Assembly: GCF_007197645.1 (NCBI RefSeq)
Contig: NZ_VKGK01000023.1
Coordinates: 1-64,000 of the forward strand
DNA length: 64,000 nt
Origin: Shewanella hanedai
GTDB taxonomy: Bacteria > Pseudomonadota > Gammaproteobacteria > Enterobacterales > Shewanellaceae
Direction: 5' to 3'
Both the position numbers and the translations under genes were made by a program. The notes under the pieces were generated by a model. That model made no database searches and was not told the origin of the DNA. It was given only the letters and a program-made list of their open reading frames with translations. Positions 16,421 to 26,138 of the stretch are shown piece after piece (the first letter of the stretch is position 1; every line of letters begins with the position of its first letter).

Positions 16421-19400
16421 TGGCGCCGCAAACAGGCATAATGGCTTGGTTTGCAAGAAATATCGTTGCCGCCAATTTGCTCATGGTTTTCCTTATACTT
16501 GGTGGGATATTCAGCAGCTTCTTTGTCATTAATAAAGAGATATTTCCCGCCTTCGAACTGAACTATCTGCAAATTACCGTTGCCTATCCAGGCGCTGCCC
16601 CCCAAGAGATTGAAGAGGGGATCAATATAAAAATTGAGGAAGCGATTCAGGATATCAATGGCATTAAAAAGGTAACTTCAGTCGCCAGTGAAGGCGTTGG
16701 CTCCGTCAACATCGAGGTACAAGATAGCTATGATCCTCAGGACGTTTTGGATGAAGCAAAAGTAAGACTCGATGCCATATCGACCTTCCCCGATAATATC
16801 GAAAAACCTAATATCTTCCGCATTAAGCCAGAAACCAGTGTTATCTGGGTATCTGTTTATGGCGATCTCGATCAACACGAAATGAAGGAACTCGCCAAAA
16901 ATATTCGAGAAGATATCACCCTGCTACCTTCGGTCACTCGCGCAAAAGTAAACGGCGTTCGTGATTATGAGATAGGCATTGAAGTCTCAGAAAATAAGCT
17001 AAGAGAGTATGGACTTAGCTTCGCTCAAGTGGCGAAAGCAGTTCAAAGTTCTTCTATCGATCTTCCTGGTGGTTCTATTCGAGCAAAGGATGGCGACATC
17101 CTCTTGAGAACCAAAGGTCAGGCTTATACTGGCGAAGATTTTGCAAATATTCTGGTATCAACCCGAGCTGATGGTAGCCGAGTCATGCTGTCACAAGTCG
17201 CCACTATTAGGGATGACTTTGAAGAGCGACTCGCGTACACACGTTTTAACGGTAAACCTGCAGCCATTATTGAAGTGTCCAGTATCGATGATCAAAATGC
17301 ACTGGAGATCTCAGCACAAGTAAAAGAGTATATAGCCGAACGCAGCAAAACACTGCCCGACTCGGTCAAACTCGATACTTGGGGGGATTTGACTCACTAC
17401 CTTAAAGGTCGTTTGAACATGATGTTATCTAACATGTTCTACGGGGCCTTACTGGTGTTTCTCATTCTTGCCCTTTTCCTTGAAATCAAGCTCGCCTTCT
17501 GGGTCATGATGGGGCTACCAGTGTGTTTCTTAGGTGCCGCATTACTCATGCCCATCGAGCCCTTTTCTATGTCGATTAACTTATTAACCCTATTCGCCTT
17601 TATACTGGTGCTCGGCATCGTCGTCGATGATGCCATTGTCATAGGAGAGAGTGCCTACACCGAAACAGAGCTCCATGGACACTCGCTTGATAACGTCATT
17701 ATAGGCGCCAAAAAAGTCGCGATGCCGGCAACTTTCGGTGTACTCACCACCATTGCCGCCTTCATCCCCATGTTGATGGTATCTGGGCCTCAAGGCATTA
17801 TCTGGAAATCCATTGGCATGATTGTCATCCTCTGTTTAGCCTTCTCTTTAGTAGAGTCTAAACTGATTTTACCGGCTCACTTAGCTCAAATGAAGCCAAA
17901 AAAACCTAACCCAAATCCAAATGTATTTGTGCGCTTTAAAATCGCGCTTAATGACAAACTGCGATACTTTATTCACCATCAATACCGCTACTTTTTAGAA
18001 ACCTGTATTAAGAAGAGATATACCGTTGTCGCCGTGTTTGTCGGTGTGCTTATTTTATCTGTTGCGTTAGTTGTTAGTGGGACAGTACGTTGGGTTTTCT
18101 TTCCCGATCTGCCTTCTGATTTTATTCAGGTTCAACTTGAGATGGAAGCTGGTAGCTCTGAAGAGAACACATTAGAGGTGCTGAAAGAGGTTGAAGACGC
18201 TCTTTATGCCATGAATCAGCAGATAGAAGATGAAGTAGGTTACCCTGTTGTTCAACACAGCTTTATTGACATGAGCTCACGTACCTCAGCCTTTATCTTT
18301 GCTGAGCTCACCAAAGGAGAAGATCGTGAAGTCGACGGGGATAGAATCGCTAATGTTTGGCGTGATAATTTACCTGAACTCATTGCAGTCAAAAAGCTGA
18401 ACATCAATGCCAGCACCGGTGATTCAGGCGCAGCTATCTCGTTCAGGCTCACCTCCAGTAATTTAGAGCAACTCGCTGGAGCCTCAGCTGAACTGAAGGA
18501 GAAACTGAAAACCTATGAAGGCATCTATGACATTTCCGATAATAATTCATCAGGGAGTCATGAGATCCGTCTTAGTATTAAACCCGAAGCGGAGGCTCAA
18601 GGTTTAACCTTATCAGATCTTGCCAGTCAAGTTCGCTACGGTTTCTACGGTTTCGAAGCACAGAGAATATTACGAAATAAAGAAGAGGTGAAGGTGATGG
18701 TGCGCTATCCCCTTGATCAGCGCCGCTCTATTGGTCACCTTGAAAACATGATGATCCGTACCTCAAATGGCACCTCTGTCCCCTTCTCGACTGTGGCCGA
18801 AATTGAACTGGGCGACTCCTACTCATCCATCACTCGAGTCGATGGACGCCGCGCCATCTCCATTATCGCTAATGCTGATAAAGATAAAGTGGAGCCTTCG
18901 AAGGTCGTTGCAGAGATCCAAGAGGATTTCCTGCCCTATTTAGAGGCTAAATATCCGCAAATATCGACAACGTTAGATGGTGGTAGTGCTGACGAACAAA
19001 GCGCATTAATTAGTTTGGTACAGGGCTTCTTATTCGCCCTCTTTGCCATTTATGCCTTGATGGCAATACCATTGAAATCCTATACACAGCCACTTATCAT
19101 TATGGCTGTGATCCCTTTTGGTATCATAGGAGCACTATTTGGTCACCTACTATTAGGCTTAACGCTCAATATTCTCAGTTTGTGTGGCATTGTGGCGCTC
19201 GCTGGCGTTGTCGTTAATGATTCACTGATTTTGGTCGACTTTGTCAACAAGGCGCGAGCAAAAGGGTTATCGATAACCGAAGCAGCCGTAGACTCAGGAT
19301 GTTATCGTTTCCGCGCGATTATCTTAACCTCATTAACGACCTTTGTTGGACTTGTTCCCATTCTTCTGGAGACAAGTTTGCAAGCACTGATCGTTATCCC

Positions 19401-19581
19401 CATGGCCACCTCACTTGCTTTTGGTATCTTGTTCTCTACTGTGGTAACGCTAATTTTGATCCCTCTGCTTTATATCATTCTCGATGACATCAAACATCTC
19501 TTATCACGGCTTGGGAAAGTGTTGAGACGTTTCTATGTTTGGTGGTGGCAACCAAAGCCTAGCCAAGATGATATGGCTTAA
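16420..19581 (+). CDS. RND family efflux pump permease (AcrB/MMPL-type)
   Basis: A 1053-aa inner-membrane proton-driven pump with the usual two-fold repeat: TM1 near 14-34, a large periplasmic loop, TM2-6 (about 335-485), a second periplasmic loop, and TM8-12 (about 865-1020). IVVDDAIVIGES in TM4 carries the two conserved aspartates of the proton relay, and GVVVNDSLILVDF is the TM10 counterpart. The first codon overlaps the stop of the adaptor gene by one base. It ends at a strong terminator. Related to the VexB/AcrB-like HAE-1 clade of Shewanella and Vibrio; substrate unknown. Confidence 0.93.
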   Translation: MAPQTGIMAWFARNIVAANLLMVFLILGGIFSSFFVINKEIFPAFELNYLQITVAYPGAAPQEIEEGINIKIEEAIQDINGIKKVTSVASEGVGSVNIEVQDSYDPQDVLDEAKVRLDAISTFPDNIEKPNIFRIKPETSVIWVSVYGDLDQHEMKELAKNIREDITLLPSVTRAKVNGVRDYEIGIEVSENKLREYGLSFAQVAKAVQSSSIDLPGGSIRAKDGDILLRTKGQAYTGEDFANILVSTRADGSRVMLSQVATIRDDFEERLAYTRFNGKPAAIIEVSSIDDQNALEISAQVKEYIAERSKTLPDSVKLDTWGDLTHYLKGRLNMMLSNMFYGALLVFLILALFLEIKLAFWVMMGLPVCFLGAALLMPIEPFSMSINLLTLFAFILVLGIVVDDAIVIGESAYTETELHGHSLDNVIIGAKKVAMPATFGVLTTIAAFIPMLMVSGPQGIIWKSIGMIVILCLAFSLVESKLILPAHLAQMKPKKPNPNPNVFVRFKIALNDKLRYFIHHQYRYFLETCIKKRYTVVAVFVGVLILSVALVVSGTVRWVFFPDLPSDFIQVQLEMEAGSSEENTLEVLKEVEDALYAMNQQIEDEVGYPVVQHSFIDMSSRTSAFIFAELTKGEDREVDGDRIANVWRDNLPELIAVKKLNINASTGDSGAAISFRLTSSNLEQLAGASAELKEKLKTYEGIYDISDNNSSGSHEIRLSIKPEAEAQGLTLSDLASQVRYGFYGFEAQRILRNKEEVKVMVRYPLDQRRSIGHLENMMIRTSNGTSVPFSTVAEIELGDSYSSITRVDGRRAISIIANADKDKVEPSKVVAEIQEDFLPYLEAKYPQISTTLDGGSADEQSALISLVQGFLFALFAIYALMAIPLKSYTQPLIIMAVIPFGIIGALFGHLLLGLTLNILSLCGIVALAGVVVNDSLILVDFVNKARAKGLSITEAAVDSGCYRFRAIILTSLTTFVGLVPILLETSLQALIVIPMATSLAFGILFSTVVTLILIPLLYIILDDIKHLLSRLGKVLRRFYVWWWQPKPSQDDMA

Positions 19582-19600
19582 TAAACGATGAAATATAGGA

Positions 19601-19626
19601 AAAAGGGAAGCTAAGCTTCCCTTTTT
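19601..19626 (+). terminator. Terminator after RND operon
   Basis: GGGAAGC (19605-19611), loop TAA, GCTTCCC (19615-19621), T5. It also has an A-tract on the left, so it may work in both directions. Confidence 0.88.
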
Positions 19627-19697
19627 CGATCTGAACAACATTTTCAACGCTCCATTTACGATAAGCTGCCTAGAGAAATCACTTTAAACCTTCTCTC

Positions 19698-20300
19698 ATG
19701 AGCAACTCAACACTCGTTTACGATATTCGCAACAGCCGTTACCTAAACATTACAGGTCGCTGTACACTGCGCTGTCAATTTTGCCCTAAACATAACGGCA
19801 GTAAGCAAGTACATGAGTATCAACTGGACTTAAGTTGTCAGCCAAAAGCTGAAGTTATTATCGCCTTACTCGGTAATGTGGAGCAGTTTGATGAGTATGT
19901 TTTCTGCGGCTATGGAGAACCCACACTCAACTTGCCAACTTTACTTACTGTTGCACAAGTAATTAAACAAAAAGGTGGAAGGGTTAGAGTCAATACCGAT
20001 GGTTTAGGCAACCTAGTCCATCGACGAAATATACTGCCTGAACTGGCTCAGTGGGTAGACAGCCTGTCAATCTCTCTCAATGCCGACACAGAGCAAGCCT
20101 ATCAGCTCCATTGCCAACCAAAATTGAAGAACAGTTATCAAGCTGTGAGGACATTTATCACACTCGCTCCTCACTATATTGATTCAGTACAGGTCTCTGC
20201 CATTGATGGGCTCGAAGGAGTCGATATTGAAGCATGCCGACAGTTTGTAAACAGTTGTGGCGCCGAATTTAAACACAGAATGTTAGGTGTTGTGGGCTAA
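19698..20300 (+). CDS. TatD-associated radical SAM protein
   Basis: A 200-aa short radical SAM enzyme. The [4Fe-4S] ligands are C22-x3-C26-x2-C29 (CTLRCQFC), followed by CGYGEPTLN, the GxGEP-type SAM loop, and VRVNTDGLGN. The size and order match the TIGR04038 family, often adjacent to or fused with TatD nucleases; no tatD gene lies in this window. Its reaction is unknown. The stop codon abuts a MITE (its TAA is followed directly by TACCAATC), so the 3' end of the mRNA may be formed inside the element. Confidence 0.85.
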   Translation: MSNSTLVYDIRNSRYLNITGRCTLRCQFCPKHNGSKQVHEYQLDLSCQPKAEVIIALLGNVEQFDEYVFCGYGEPTLNLPTLLTVAQVIKQKGGRVRVNTDGLGNLVHRRNILPELAQWVDSLSISLNADTEQAYQLHCQPKLKNSYQAVRTFITLAPHYIDSVQVSAIDGLEGVDIEACRQFVNSCGAEFKHRMLGVVG

Positions 20301-20614
20301 TACCAATCAGTATAAAGATTTGATCGCTCAGCGAGAGTTTAACGGTCCTGAGGCAAGGTAATTAATTGCTCCTGCATTAATGACATTCACCACATCCATG
20401 TGGTTTGCAACGAGTGAAGAGCATAGTTATTCTACGGTTAAGCTCGTTAACACAGCATCAGAACCGCTAAAACTCGCCTGTAAGGAGTGTTTTTGGCTGC
20501 CTACTTCTGCGTCGAATGAACTCATAAGGGAACAACCATTATGTCATCCATTCGCCTTGAATTAGTTTGCCAAAAAACACTCTGAGTAGATCAACTTCTT
20601 ATACTGATTGGTGT
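20301..20614. mobile_element. MITE copy 1, ~314 bp
   Basis: Non-coding element with imperfect terminal inverted repeats of about 40 bp: TACCAATCAGTATAA at the left and its mirror TTATACTGATTGGTG at the right. It is the reverse-orientation homologue of 31171-31434, nearly identical over most of its length by eye. It carries about 49 extra bases (near 20358-20406) containing the palindrome CACATCCATGTGG, absent from the other copy. No transposase ORF. It lies directly after the radical SAM gene. Confidence 0.85.
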
Positions 20615-20728
20615 AATCCCCAGAATAATACCCACCATTATGGCATTAGAACAAGATAACTCCCGCTGTTTGGGCGAGGGATTTGTGTTAATATCTCTTT
20701 CCATAAAACAAACAACTAAAAAACATAA

Positions 20729-22951
20729 ATGCTGACGCGAAATCAACCTCTTCTCATAGCTGCTCAAGGGATCCATTGGTCTCATCAACGCTTGCTGGCC
20801 ATTGCAGCTCAGATCTGTTTATTAATTCTCAGCGTAACACTTCTCGGTAATGTCATCATCACCCTAGGTGAGCGTCGACTTCAAGAAGATTGGGCCATCC
20901 AGCGCTACAGTGAACTGCAAGCTGTCGGTACCGTTATCGCTGATAAGGTCGCATTCCAGCAGTTCCGCACCCAGATGTTTGCCAAGTCTGAATTGCTTAA
21001 ACTCTACATCGATCTCCCCAGTAGTGAAAGAGAAGAAAAGTTAAAACAAAACTGGAATATTATCCGAGATAATATTCCAGAATTGCTAGATTTAGCACTA
21101 TTTGATCCTCAAGGTAATTTCAAATTCGCCACCAGTGATGATTTTGGCAATGAACCTCTGCCCTCGGCACTACTCGGTGCTTCCCGTAATATGGGAGGCA
21201 GTGAAATCTACACTTCTCCGCTTGAGTTTAACCCGATCAATGGCAAGTTAGAGCCTTATATGTATCAACTTGCCTGGCTTGAAAATCCAGATCAGAGTAT
21301 CCGAGGTTACCTCGTCACTTATACCTCAATGGCTCAAATACTAAAAAGCATCAAGCCTGCCTACTCAAGTAGTCAGTCACCTTTGCTTATGCTCGATACC
21401 CAAGGACTTCTCTATGCCGGAGTTGAAGCAGCCCCTTCTTTACAAAGGGTACCTGACACCATGGGTGGCAGCCTTAGACAGAGTTACCCGGCCCTGTGGC
21501 GTAAGATGGCAACCAGCAACTTTGGTCAATTTCACGGTGACAATGCAACCTTTGTCTATTTAAAGGTTGAATTAACCACTCAATATGAAACTCGCAGAGA
21601 ATATTTCCTAGTATCGTACGTGCTTAATGACGATATTGCGGCTAAGTTCACTGAATGGCGTAGCTTGCTGATTATTGGTGCTTCGATACTAACTATTTTG
21701 GCATCTTTACTCATATTCCTCAGCCATCTTTACAGACTTGAGCAAGGATCACGCAGGTACTGCATCGAACTATCTAACCGATTATTCCACCGTGATTTTG
21801 GTTGTATTATCGTCAATGATAATAGCCGCGTTATTTCTGCAAACGAGCGAGCTGCAACACAATTAGGCCTCCCAAATGATGAGCTACTTGATCGCAGTTT
21901 GCAGAGGATTTTGCACCTTGAAGACCATGAATACACTAAAATAATGCTTCAAGTTCAACGCGGTGGAGAGTGGATTGGTGAATTTGACTCTGGGGTTGAG
22001 AGTCAGTCACAGCTTGTCGCTCATATCAAAACCCAGCAAGAGTCGATAAAAAGCAAGCAGTATTTATTGATCACTTTTGAAGATGTGAGTGAACTCAATA
22101 ACACCAAAAACGATGCTTATATTAGTCAGATGCTTAACGATAGCGCGGTACCAGCAGCCCTTATTCAGGCTGATGGAAACTTAGTGCGCACCAATCAAGC
22201 CTTTGATGAACAGCTGCAAATCCAACAGAACCCAACAGATAATCTCACCGAACTGTTAAACCGTGATTTGGGCAATAAATGGTCTCAAATTTTGCAACAG
22301 ATAACCCTTCAAGGAAGCTGGAAAGGTCAGGTTATTTGCTCACAAAATCATATTGTAAATGACTGCCTTCAAGCGACCCTAAAAGGACACTTAGACTCCT
22401 CCGGTGAGCTTGAGTATATTGTCTGTACCTTTGAGCAGGCAGTTAAAAAACAGTCACTTGTAGAGCGTGGCGAGTTGGTACCTCACCGCACCACTGTGCT
22501 GGTCAATATCAGGGATTTAGAAAGCTACTTTACCTCACTCGACTCTCACAGTAGGGAAACCTCAAGCTTAATACTTATCGATATCACAGCAGAAAGTATG
22601 TTGAGCCATATGAGTGATATTGGTCAACTGGAAAATAGACAGAAAGAGGTCGAGCTAAAAATCCTGCGAGATCTCCCCACTGGTTATCAGATGTCCCATT
22701 GGCAGTTAGGTAAACTCATCATCATATTGCCAACCACAGATGCCGATGAAGCACACCATTTTGCGATAAAATCCATGAGTAACTTAAGTGATATTGGCCT
22801 AAGTGAAGGGATCTGTATGGGCATTGCGACCTATCAAACAGGATTAACATTAGAGCAGTATTTAAGTCACGCCGAGGTTGCCCTTAAGCGTGCAAAGCAA
22901 ACCGGTGAACAGATGATCTGTCAGGCGTTTACGCGACAAAACATAGGGTAA
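20729..22951 (+). CDS. Membrane sensor with dCache-like, PAS and degenerate GGDEF domains
   Basis: A 740-aa protein: TM1 (about 23-45), a ~265-residue extracytoplasmic sensor region, TM2 (about 312-333), two PAS-like segments (about 350-450 and 470-570) and a C-terminal GGDEF-like domain (about 585-735). In the last, the position of GG(D/E)EF reads QLGKL (in HWQLGKLIIILP), so cyclase activity is not expected, although the end (SHAEVALKRAKQTGEQ) still matches the fold. It may bind c-di-GMP or act through protein contacts. No Shine-Dalgarno is evident before ATG 20729. It follows MITE copy 1 and is transcribed alone. Confidence 0.75.
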   Translation: MLTRNQPLLIAAQGIHWSHQRLLAIAAQICLLILSVTLLGNVIITLGERRLQEDWAIQRYSELQAVGTVIADKVAFQQFRTQMFAKSELLKLYIDLPSSEREEKLKQNWNIIRDNIPELLDLALFDPQGNFKFATSDDFGNEPLPSALLGASRNMGGSEIYTSPLEFNPINGKLEPYMYQLAWLENPDQSIRGYLVTYTSMAQILKSIKPAYSSSQSPLLMLDTQGLLYAGVEAAPSLQRVPDTMGGSLRQSYPALWRKMATSNFGQFHGDNATFVYLKVELTTQYETRREYFLVSYVLNDDIAAKFTEWRSLLIIGASILTILASLLIFLSHLYRLEQGSRRYCIELSNRLFHRDFGCIIVNDNSRVISANERAATQLGLPNDELLDRSLQRILHLEDHEYTKIMLQVQRGGEWIGEFDSGVESQSQLVAHIKTQQESIKSKQYLLITFEDVSELNNTKNDAYISQMLNDSAVPAALIQADGNLVRTNQAFDEQLQIQQNPTDNLTELLNRDLGNKWSQILQQITLQGSWKGQVICSQNHIVNDCLQATLKGHLDSSGELEYIVCTFEQAVKKQSLVERGELVPHRTTVLVNIRDLESYFTSLDSHSRETSSLILIDITAESMLSHMSDIGQLENRQKEVELKILRDLPTGYQMSHWQLGKLIIILPTTDADEAHHFAIKSMSNLSDIGLSEGICMGIATYQTGLTLEQYLSHAEVALKRAKQTGEQMICQAFTRQNIG

Positions 22952-22984
22952 TTAAGTCCGCTCGACACGCAAAGTTTATTGGTA

Positions 22985-24370
22985 TTAATCCATCACAGGG
23001 ACACCATCAGGCAGGTCGCTTTGACTCACATCAACAATCGTTGAACGATTCATTGTGACCTTGTATCTGGCGTATTTGGTTTCCTCTTTGCCATTTTTGA
23101 TAGCGAGGATCATATTGATCTGATAACGACGCTCAACTGAGTCATTGCTTATCTTGCCATCTTGCTCTTTATAAATCTTCGCTTTACCTCGCTCTAAATA
23201 ACGAGCAAACGGTGCCAAGCTGATGTTAACTTGCTCCTGAATTGTGCTATATCCAGTTAAAAACTCTTTCTGAGTTACCCGAGTATGGATCCCATAATGA
23301 AGCACTTCAGCATCGATCTTATTCTGACTATGGCGTCGCTTTAAAATATTAGACACGGTATCGGGTAGTTCAGTCGTCTTCATAAAATCAAGCCACACTA
23401 ACTGCTTAGCGATGGCAGTTTGACTCGTGGTGTCCCTTAATATCCGACTCCACTTAGGGCGCCCTTTCTGGATAAAACGCCATAATGCATTGCGAATATC
23501 CTCTTTAAATATCTCACGAAACCCATAGATAACGGCTAATGTCAGCACTAAGGCGATGGTTAAGCCACTAAACACGCCTTGCGCCTTTATAATCAAAGCT
23601 GAGACAACTAGCATCACCACCGCAGTTGCCACACCTGTGGTCATCTTTTTAAGACCAGTGCCTAAGGTTTTAAGCTCATCTTTTAATACAACACCTTGTT
23701 GAATTAACCGCCTTAACAGCAACATTTTATTCGAGATACGGTTAGGATCATCTTGAGTCTGCTGTGAGTTGTAACGCCGTTTATCACGATGTTGTCGCTC
23801 ACCACGGCAAAGCTCAACAACCCCTTCTACCGTTTCATTGTAACTGCTGCTTCTGGGTGCACGTGATAGTAGCTTGAGCAACTGCTGCTCACAGAACCAA
23901 GAGAGATAGTTATCGGCATTTTCGAAATATGACTTCCATTTCGGATCACTCGGCTCATTACGACGAAACTTTTTCAACAGTTGCGTCACTAATTCGCTTA
24001 AATCCTTGAGGTCTGCATAGAAAACCGCAGGATCTTCAATCTGCGCTAACTCCTTAACATCCGTTTCGATAGCCACTGCAAACTGATAAGCAAACAGGTT
24101 TTGATAGAGCCTAAACTCCTCCACTGTTCGCTTTTTTTGACTGATGAAACGACTTTGCACTAAAGGCAGATGCAAGCCAGTCGAGTAATAGGAGCGTCGT
24201 CCTGTGATAGATGAGTGGTAATACTCTTCCTCATCAAGGCTGTGAGGACCAATACCCATCTCTTTGGGCAGGAAAAAATACAGATCTAGGCGACGGTTAT
24301 CGCCCACCTTCATCTGATGGATAAACTTTATTGAAAGTGTTTCTTCCTGCTTAACGCGAATTATAGACAC
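22985..24370 (-). CDS. Conserved hypothetical protein with two central TM helices
   Basis: A 461-aa protein of no recognised family. The N-terminal ~240 residues are soluble and basic, with a motif HLPLVQSRFISQKKRT; two adjacent hydrophobic segments follow at about 250-285 (TGVATAVVMLVVSALII and FSGLTIALVLTLAVIYGF); the C-terminal ~170 residues are again charged. The topology suggests both soluble halves on the cytoplasmic side. It stands between the convergent sensor gene (34 bp away) and the ToxR-like pair on the same strand (74 bp away), so co-transcription with the latter is possible. Function unknown. Confidence 0.75.
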   Translation of the reverse strand: MSIIRVKQEETLSIKFIHQMKVGDNRRLDLYFFLPKEMGIGPHSLDEEEYYHSSITGRRSYYSTGLHLPLVQSRFISQKKRTVEEFRLYQNLFAYQFAVAIETDVKELAQIEDPAVFYADLKDLSELVTQLLKKFRRNEPSDPKWKSYFENADNYLSWFCEQQLLKLLSRAPRSSSYNETVEGVVELCRGERQHRDKRRYNSQQTQDDPNRISNKMLLLRRLIQQGVVLKDELKTLGTGLKKMTTGVATAVVMLVVSALIIKAQGVFSGLTIALVLTLAVIYGFREIFKEDIRNALWRFIQKGRPKWSRILRDTTSQTAIAKQLVWLDFMKTTELPDTVSNILKRRHSQNKIDAEVLHYGIHTRVTQKEFLTGYSTIQEQVNISLAPFARYLERGKAKIYKEQDGKISNDSVERRYQINMILAIKNGKEETKYARYKVTMNRSTIVDVSQSDLPDGVPVMD

Positions 24371-24444
24371 TGAGCCCCTGAATATTTGCGAAATAAAATC
24401 AAATACTTATTTTATGTTTAGATTAATTGTAGTTCAAAAGTCAC

Positions 24445-24966
24445 CTATTGAACCAAACGGCAGCCACATACGGTATTACTCGGTTGAAAAATCACCACCG
24501 CATAATCATGCAGCTCATTGAAATCGAGCATCTCAACACTCAAATTATGCATCCCTTTGTTGTCCAAGTTAAAGGAGCTGACATAGGAGAGGTAACGCAT
24601 ATGTTCTGGTGATTTAACCTCGCTATCAAGACCCGATTCCTCCTTGGTCTTGACTGAAAATGAATACTTGTGTGGATCGGCATTCACACCCGATACATTT
24701 CCTTTCATCATGATATTACCAGCAGAACTGCCATCATGGTTAAAATATCGATAATTTAACTGTGCTAACTTTCCTTTAGCAAATACATCAACTAAAAGAT
24801 AATGGCGGCTGATACTCCCTCCCAGCTCGTTACGATCGAACAGCTCTGAACTGCAACTCATCATTAATGCTTGTGAGGGATTAAGGTGACGATAGCTGAT
24901 TGTCACGCTGACGATTAATATAATCAAGACGAATGTGTTGATCCCCCAGAGTAATTTTCTATTCAC
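24445..24966 (-). CDS. One-TM periplasmic partner of ToxR-like regulator 1
   Basis: A 173-aa protein with an N-terminal TM helix (about 8-26) and a periplasmic beta-rich domain. GTG 24966 is chosen as start: it overlaps the last codons of the ToxR-like gene by 8 nt, exactly as in the paralogous pair at 28117-28124; ATG 24981 (23-nt overlap) is the alternative. Cys38 (MSCSSEL) and Cys167/Cys169 (CGC) near the C-terminus parallel Cys46 and Cys172 of the second partner, and FQPSNTVCGC matches FSPDDGLWGC there. The arrangement equals toxRS, but no clear similarity to V. cholerae ToxS is visible. Likely role: stabilising or modulating the regulator in the periplasm. Confidence 0.7.
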   Translation of the reverse strand: MNRKLLWGINTFVLIILIVSVTISYRHLNPSQALMMSCSSELFDRNELGGSISRHYLLVDVFAKGKLAQLNYRYFNHDGSSAGNIMMKGNVSGVNADPHKYSFSVKTKEESGLDSEVKSPEHMRYLSYVSSFNLDNKGMHNLSVEMLDFNELHDYAVVIFQPSNTVCGCRLVQ

Positions 24967-25699
24967 AAATGTCGACCTCATCTAACCAAGCTTGCGAGAT
25001 GAATTGTTTTTGCTGACGATAATCGGTTAACTTCAAATTTCTGATTTTTGACTGGCCTAACTTTTCCCCCTTCATGGTGATATTAAACACTTGCTTGTCA
25101 TGGGATAAAGATAGATACACCTGCTGCCAAGGTGTCGAATGACATTGCTTAAAACCCGCTTTAAGTTGTTCAACTAAAACTAACAAGGGCTCATTATTAG
25201 TCTTAGATTTACTGAAACTCATCAGATTCAATGTTTGCCCTGAAGAGAGCTGTAAGCTGACACTGTTTAACGCTTCTGTACTCTCATCTGCACCTTTATA
25301 TTGGTCCAGAGACACCATCATAATCAGCACAGTAAAACCTAGCATTAAAACGGCCAGTACAGCCTTGAGCTTAGGCATGACAAGCCACTTTGGTTTGAAT
25401 GTTTTAGTATCTTCCCGTAACCGATAACCTCGTCCTTTGACCGTCTCAATAAGATGCTCATGTTCAGTCCCGAGGAATGAACGCAACATAAATACAGCAC
25501 GTGTGACCGATGAATCACTTAGTAATGGATGCTCTTCGTCAGCCGCCCCTAACTTATGCTTTGCAACCACGCATCCTCGATGCGCTAGCAGGAGTTTTAG
25601 CACTTGCAACTCAGCTCTTGGCAGCTGCCATTGCTCTCCACTTGCAAGATTCTTTAGTTGAGCTCGATGAGCATCAAACTGACAAACACCTAAGATCAT
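24959..25699 (-). CDS. ToxR-like membrane-bound transcriptional regulator 1
   Basis: A 246-aa one-component regulator: OmpR-type winged helix (about 5-96, with LKLLLAHRGCVVAKHKL and ETVKGRGYRL), one TM helix (about 111-131) and a periplasmic domain (about 132-246). Cys186 and the penultimate Cys245 (VDICE) correspond to the disulfide pair of V. cholerae ToxR, which ends KVCE. Start ATG 25699 is chosen because GGGG lies 6 nt upstream and it aligns with the second regulator (MxxGxCxFD in both); GTG 25723 and ATGs 25717 and 25711 are alternatives. It is divergent from the cytochrome gene at 26139 and probably regulates that 440-bp promoter region. Confidence 0.82.
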   Translation of the reverse strand: MILGVCQFDAHRAQLKNLASGEQWQLPRAELQVLKLLLAHRGCVVAKHKLGAADEEHPLLSDSSVTRAVFMLRSFLGTEHEHLIETVKGRGYRLREDTKTFKPKWLVMPKLKAVLAVLMLGFTVLIMMVSLDQYKGADESTEALNSVSLQLSSGQTLNLMSFSKSKTNNEPLLVLVEQLKAGFKQCHSTPWQQVYLSLSHDKQVFNITMKGEKLGQSKIRNLKLTDYRQQKQFISQAWLDEVDICE

Positions 25700-25751
25700 A
25701 ATATGCCCCATCACCATTTTCACTGGAATAATAGGTAAGTTAACCCCCTAT

Positions 25752-25763
25752 TTCTGTGATCAC
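25752..25763. promoter_or_regulatory. Shared motif TTCTGTGATCAC upstream of regulator 1
   Basis: TTCTGTGATCAC lies 52 nt before the chosen start of regulator 1. The identical 12-mer lies 54 nt before the chosen start of regulator 2 (28909-28920), in the same orientation relative to the gene. The core GTGATCAC is palindromic. Conserved sequence at conserved distance in front of two diverged paralogues suggests an operator or promoter element. Confidence 0.55.
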
Positions 25764-26138
25764 GGCTACCTCCTCTAAAAACCTACGCCAAAAGATAGAG
25801 TTAAAAGTCAGTAACTTATTAGTTTGCGAACAGGATCACATCAGTAAATATGTAAATCTATCGGCAATTTGAGATTCAAAGTCGATAAATTTACATGAAG
25901 ATTACAAATAAGCGGTTATCCATCACTTCTCAGCCTGATATTCAGGTTGATATTCGAGTAATTCATCGGGAAAAAGCATTAGAATTATTCATTTTCATTT
26001 AACGCTAAAACAAATTTCAGCCTCAATATTCATCCGCCTCAGCTCACACTATTTATCGCCTTCACCATAGACACTAGTTCCAAATCTCAGGTCAGAAAAT
26101 CCTGACTACTGAATCAGCCATATAAAAAATAAGGGAAC
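25764..26138. promoter_or_regulatory. Divergent promoter region of the ToxR-like/cytochrome locus
   Basis: AT-rich region without a gene between regulator 1 and the cytochrome gene. A weak half-match to the shared motif (AGGATCAC) lies near 25832. TCAGG ... CCTGA (about 26089-26108) forms a short inverted repeat before the cytochrome Shine-Dalgarno (AAGGGA at about 26131). No RNA gene recognised. Confidence 0.45.

Noticed and set aside
17439-17793. Minus-strand ORFs inside the RND pump gene
   Set aside because: They are frame shadows of the strongly supported plus-strand gene.
25752-25763. CRP site at TGTGATCAC
   Set aside because: CRP sites need six bases between TGTGA and TCACA; here the half sites abut, so another factor is more likely.
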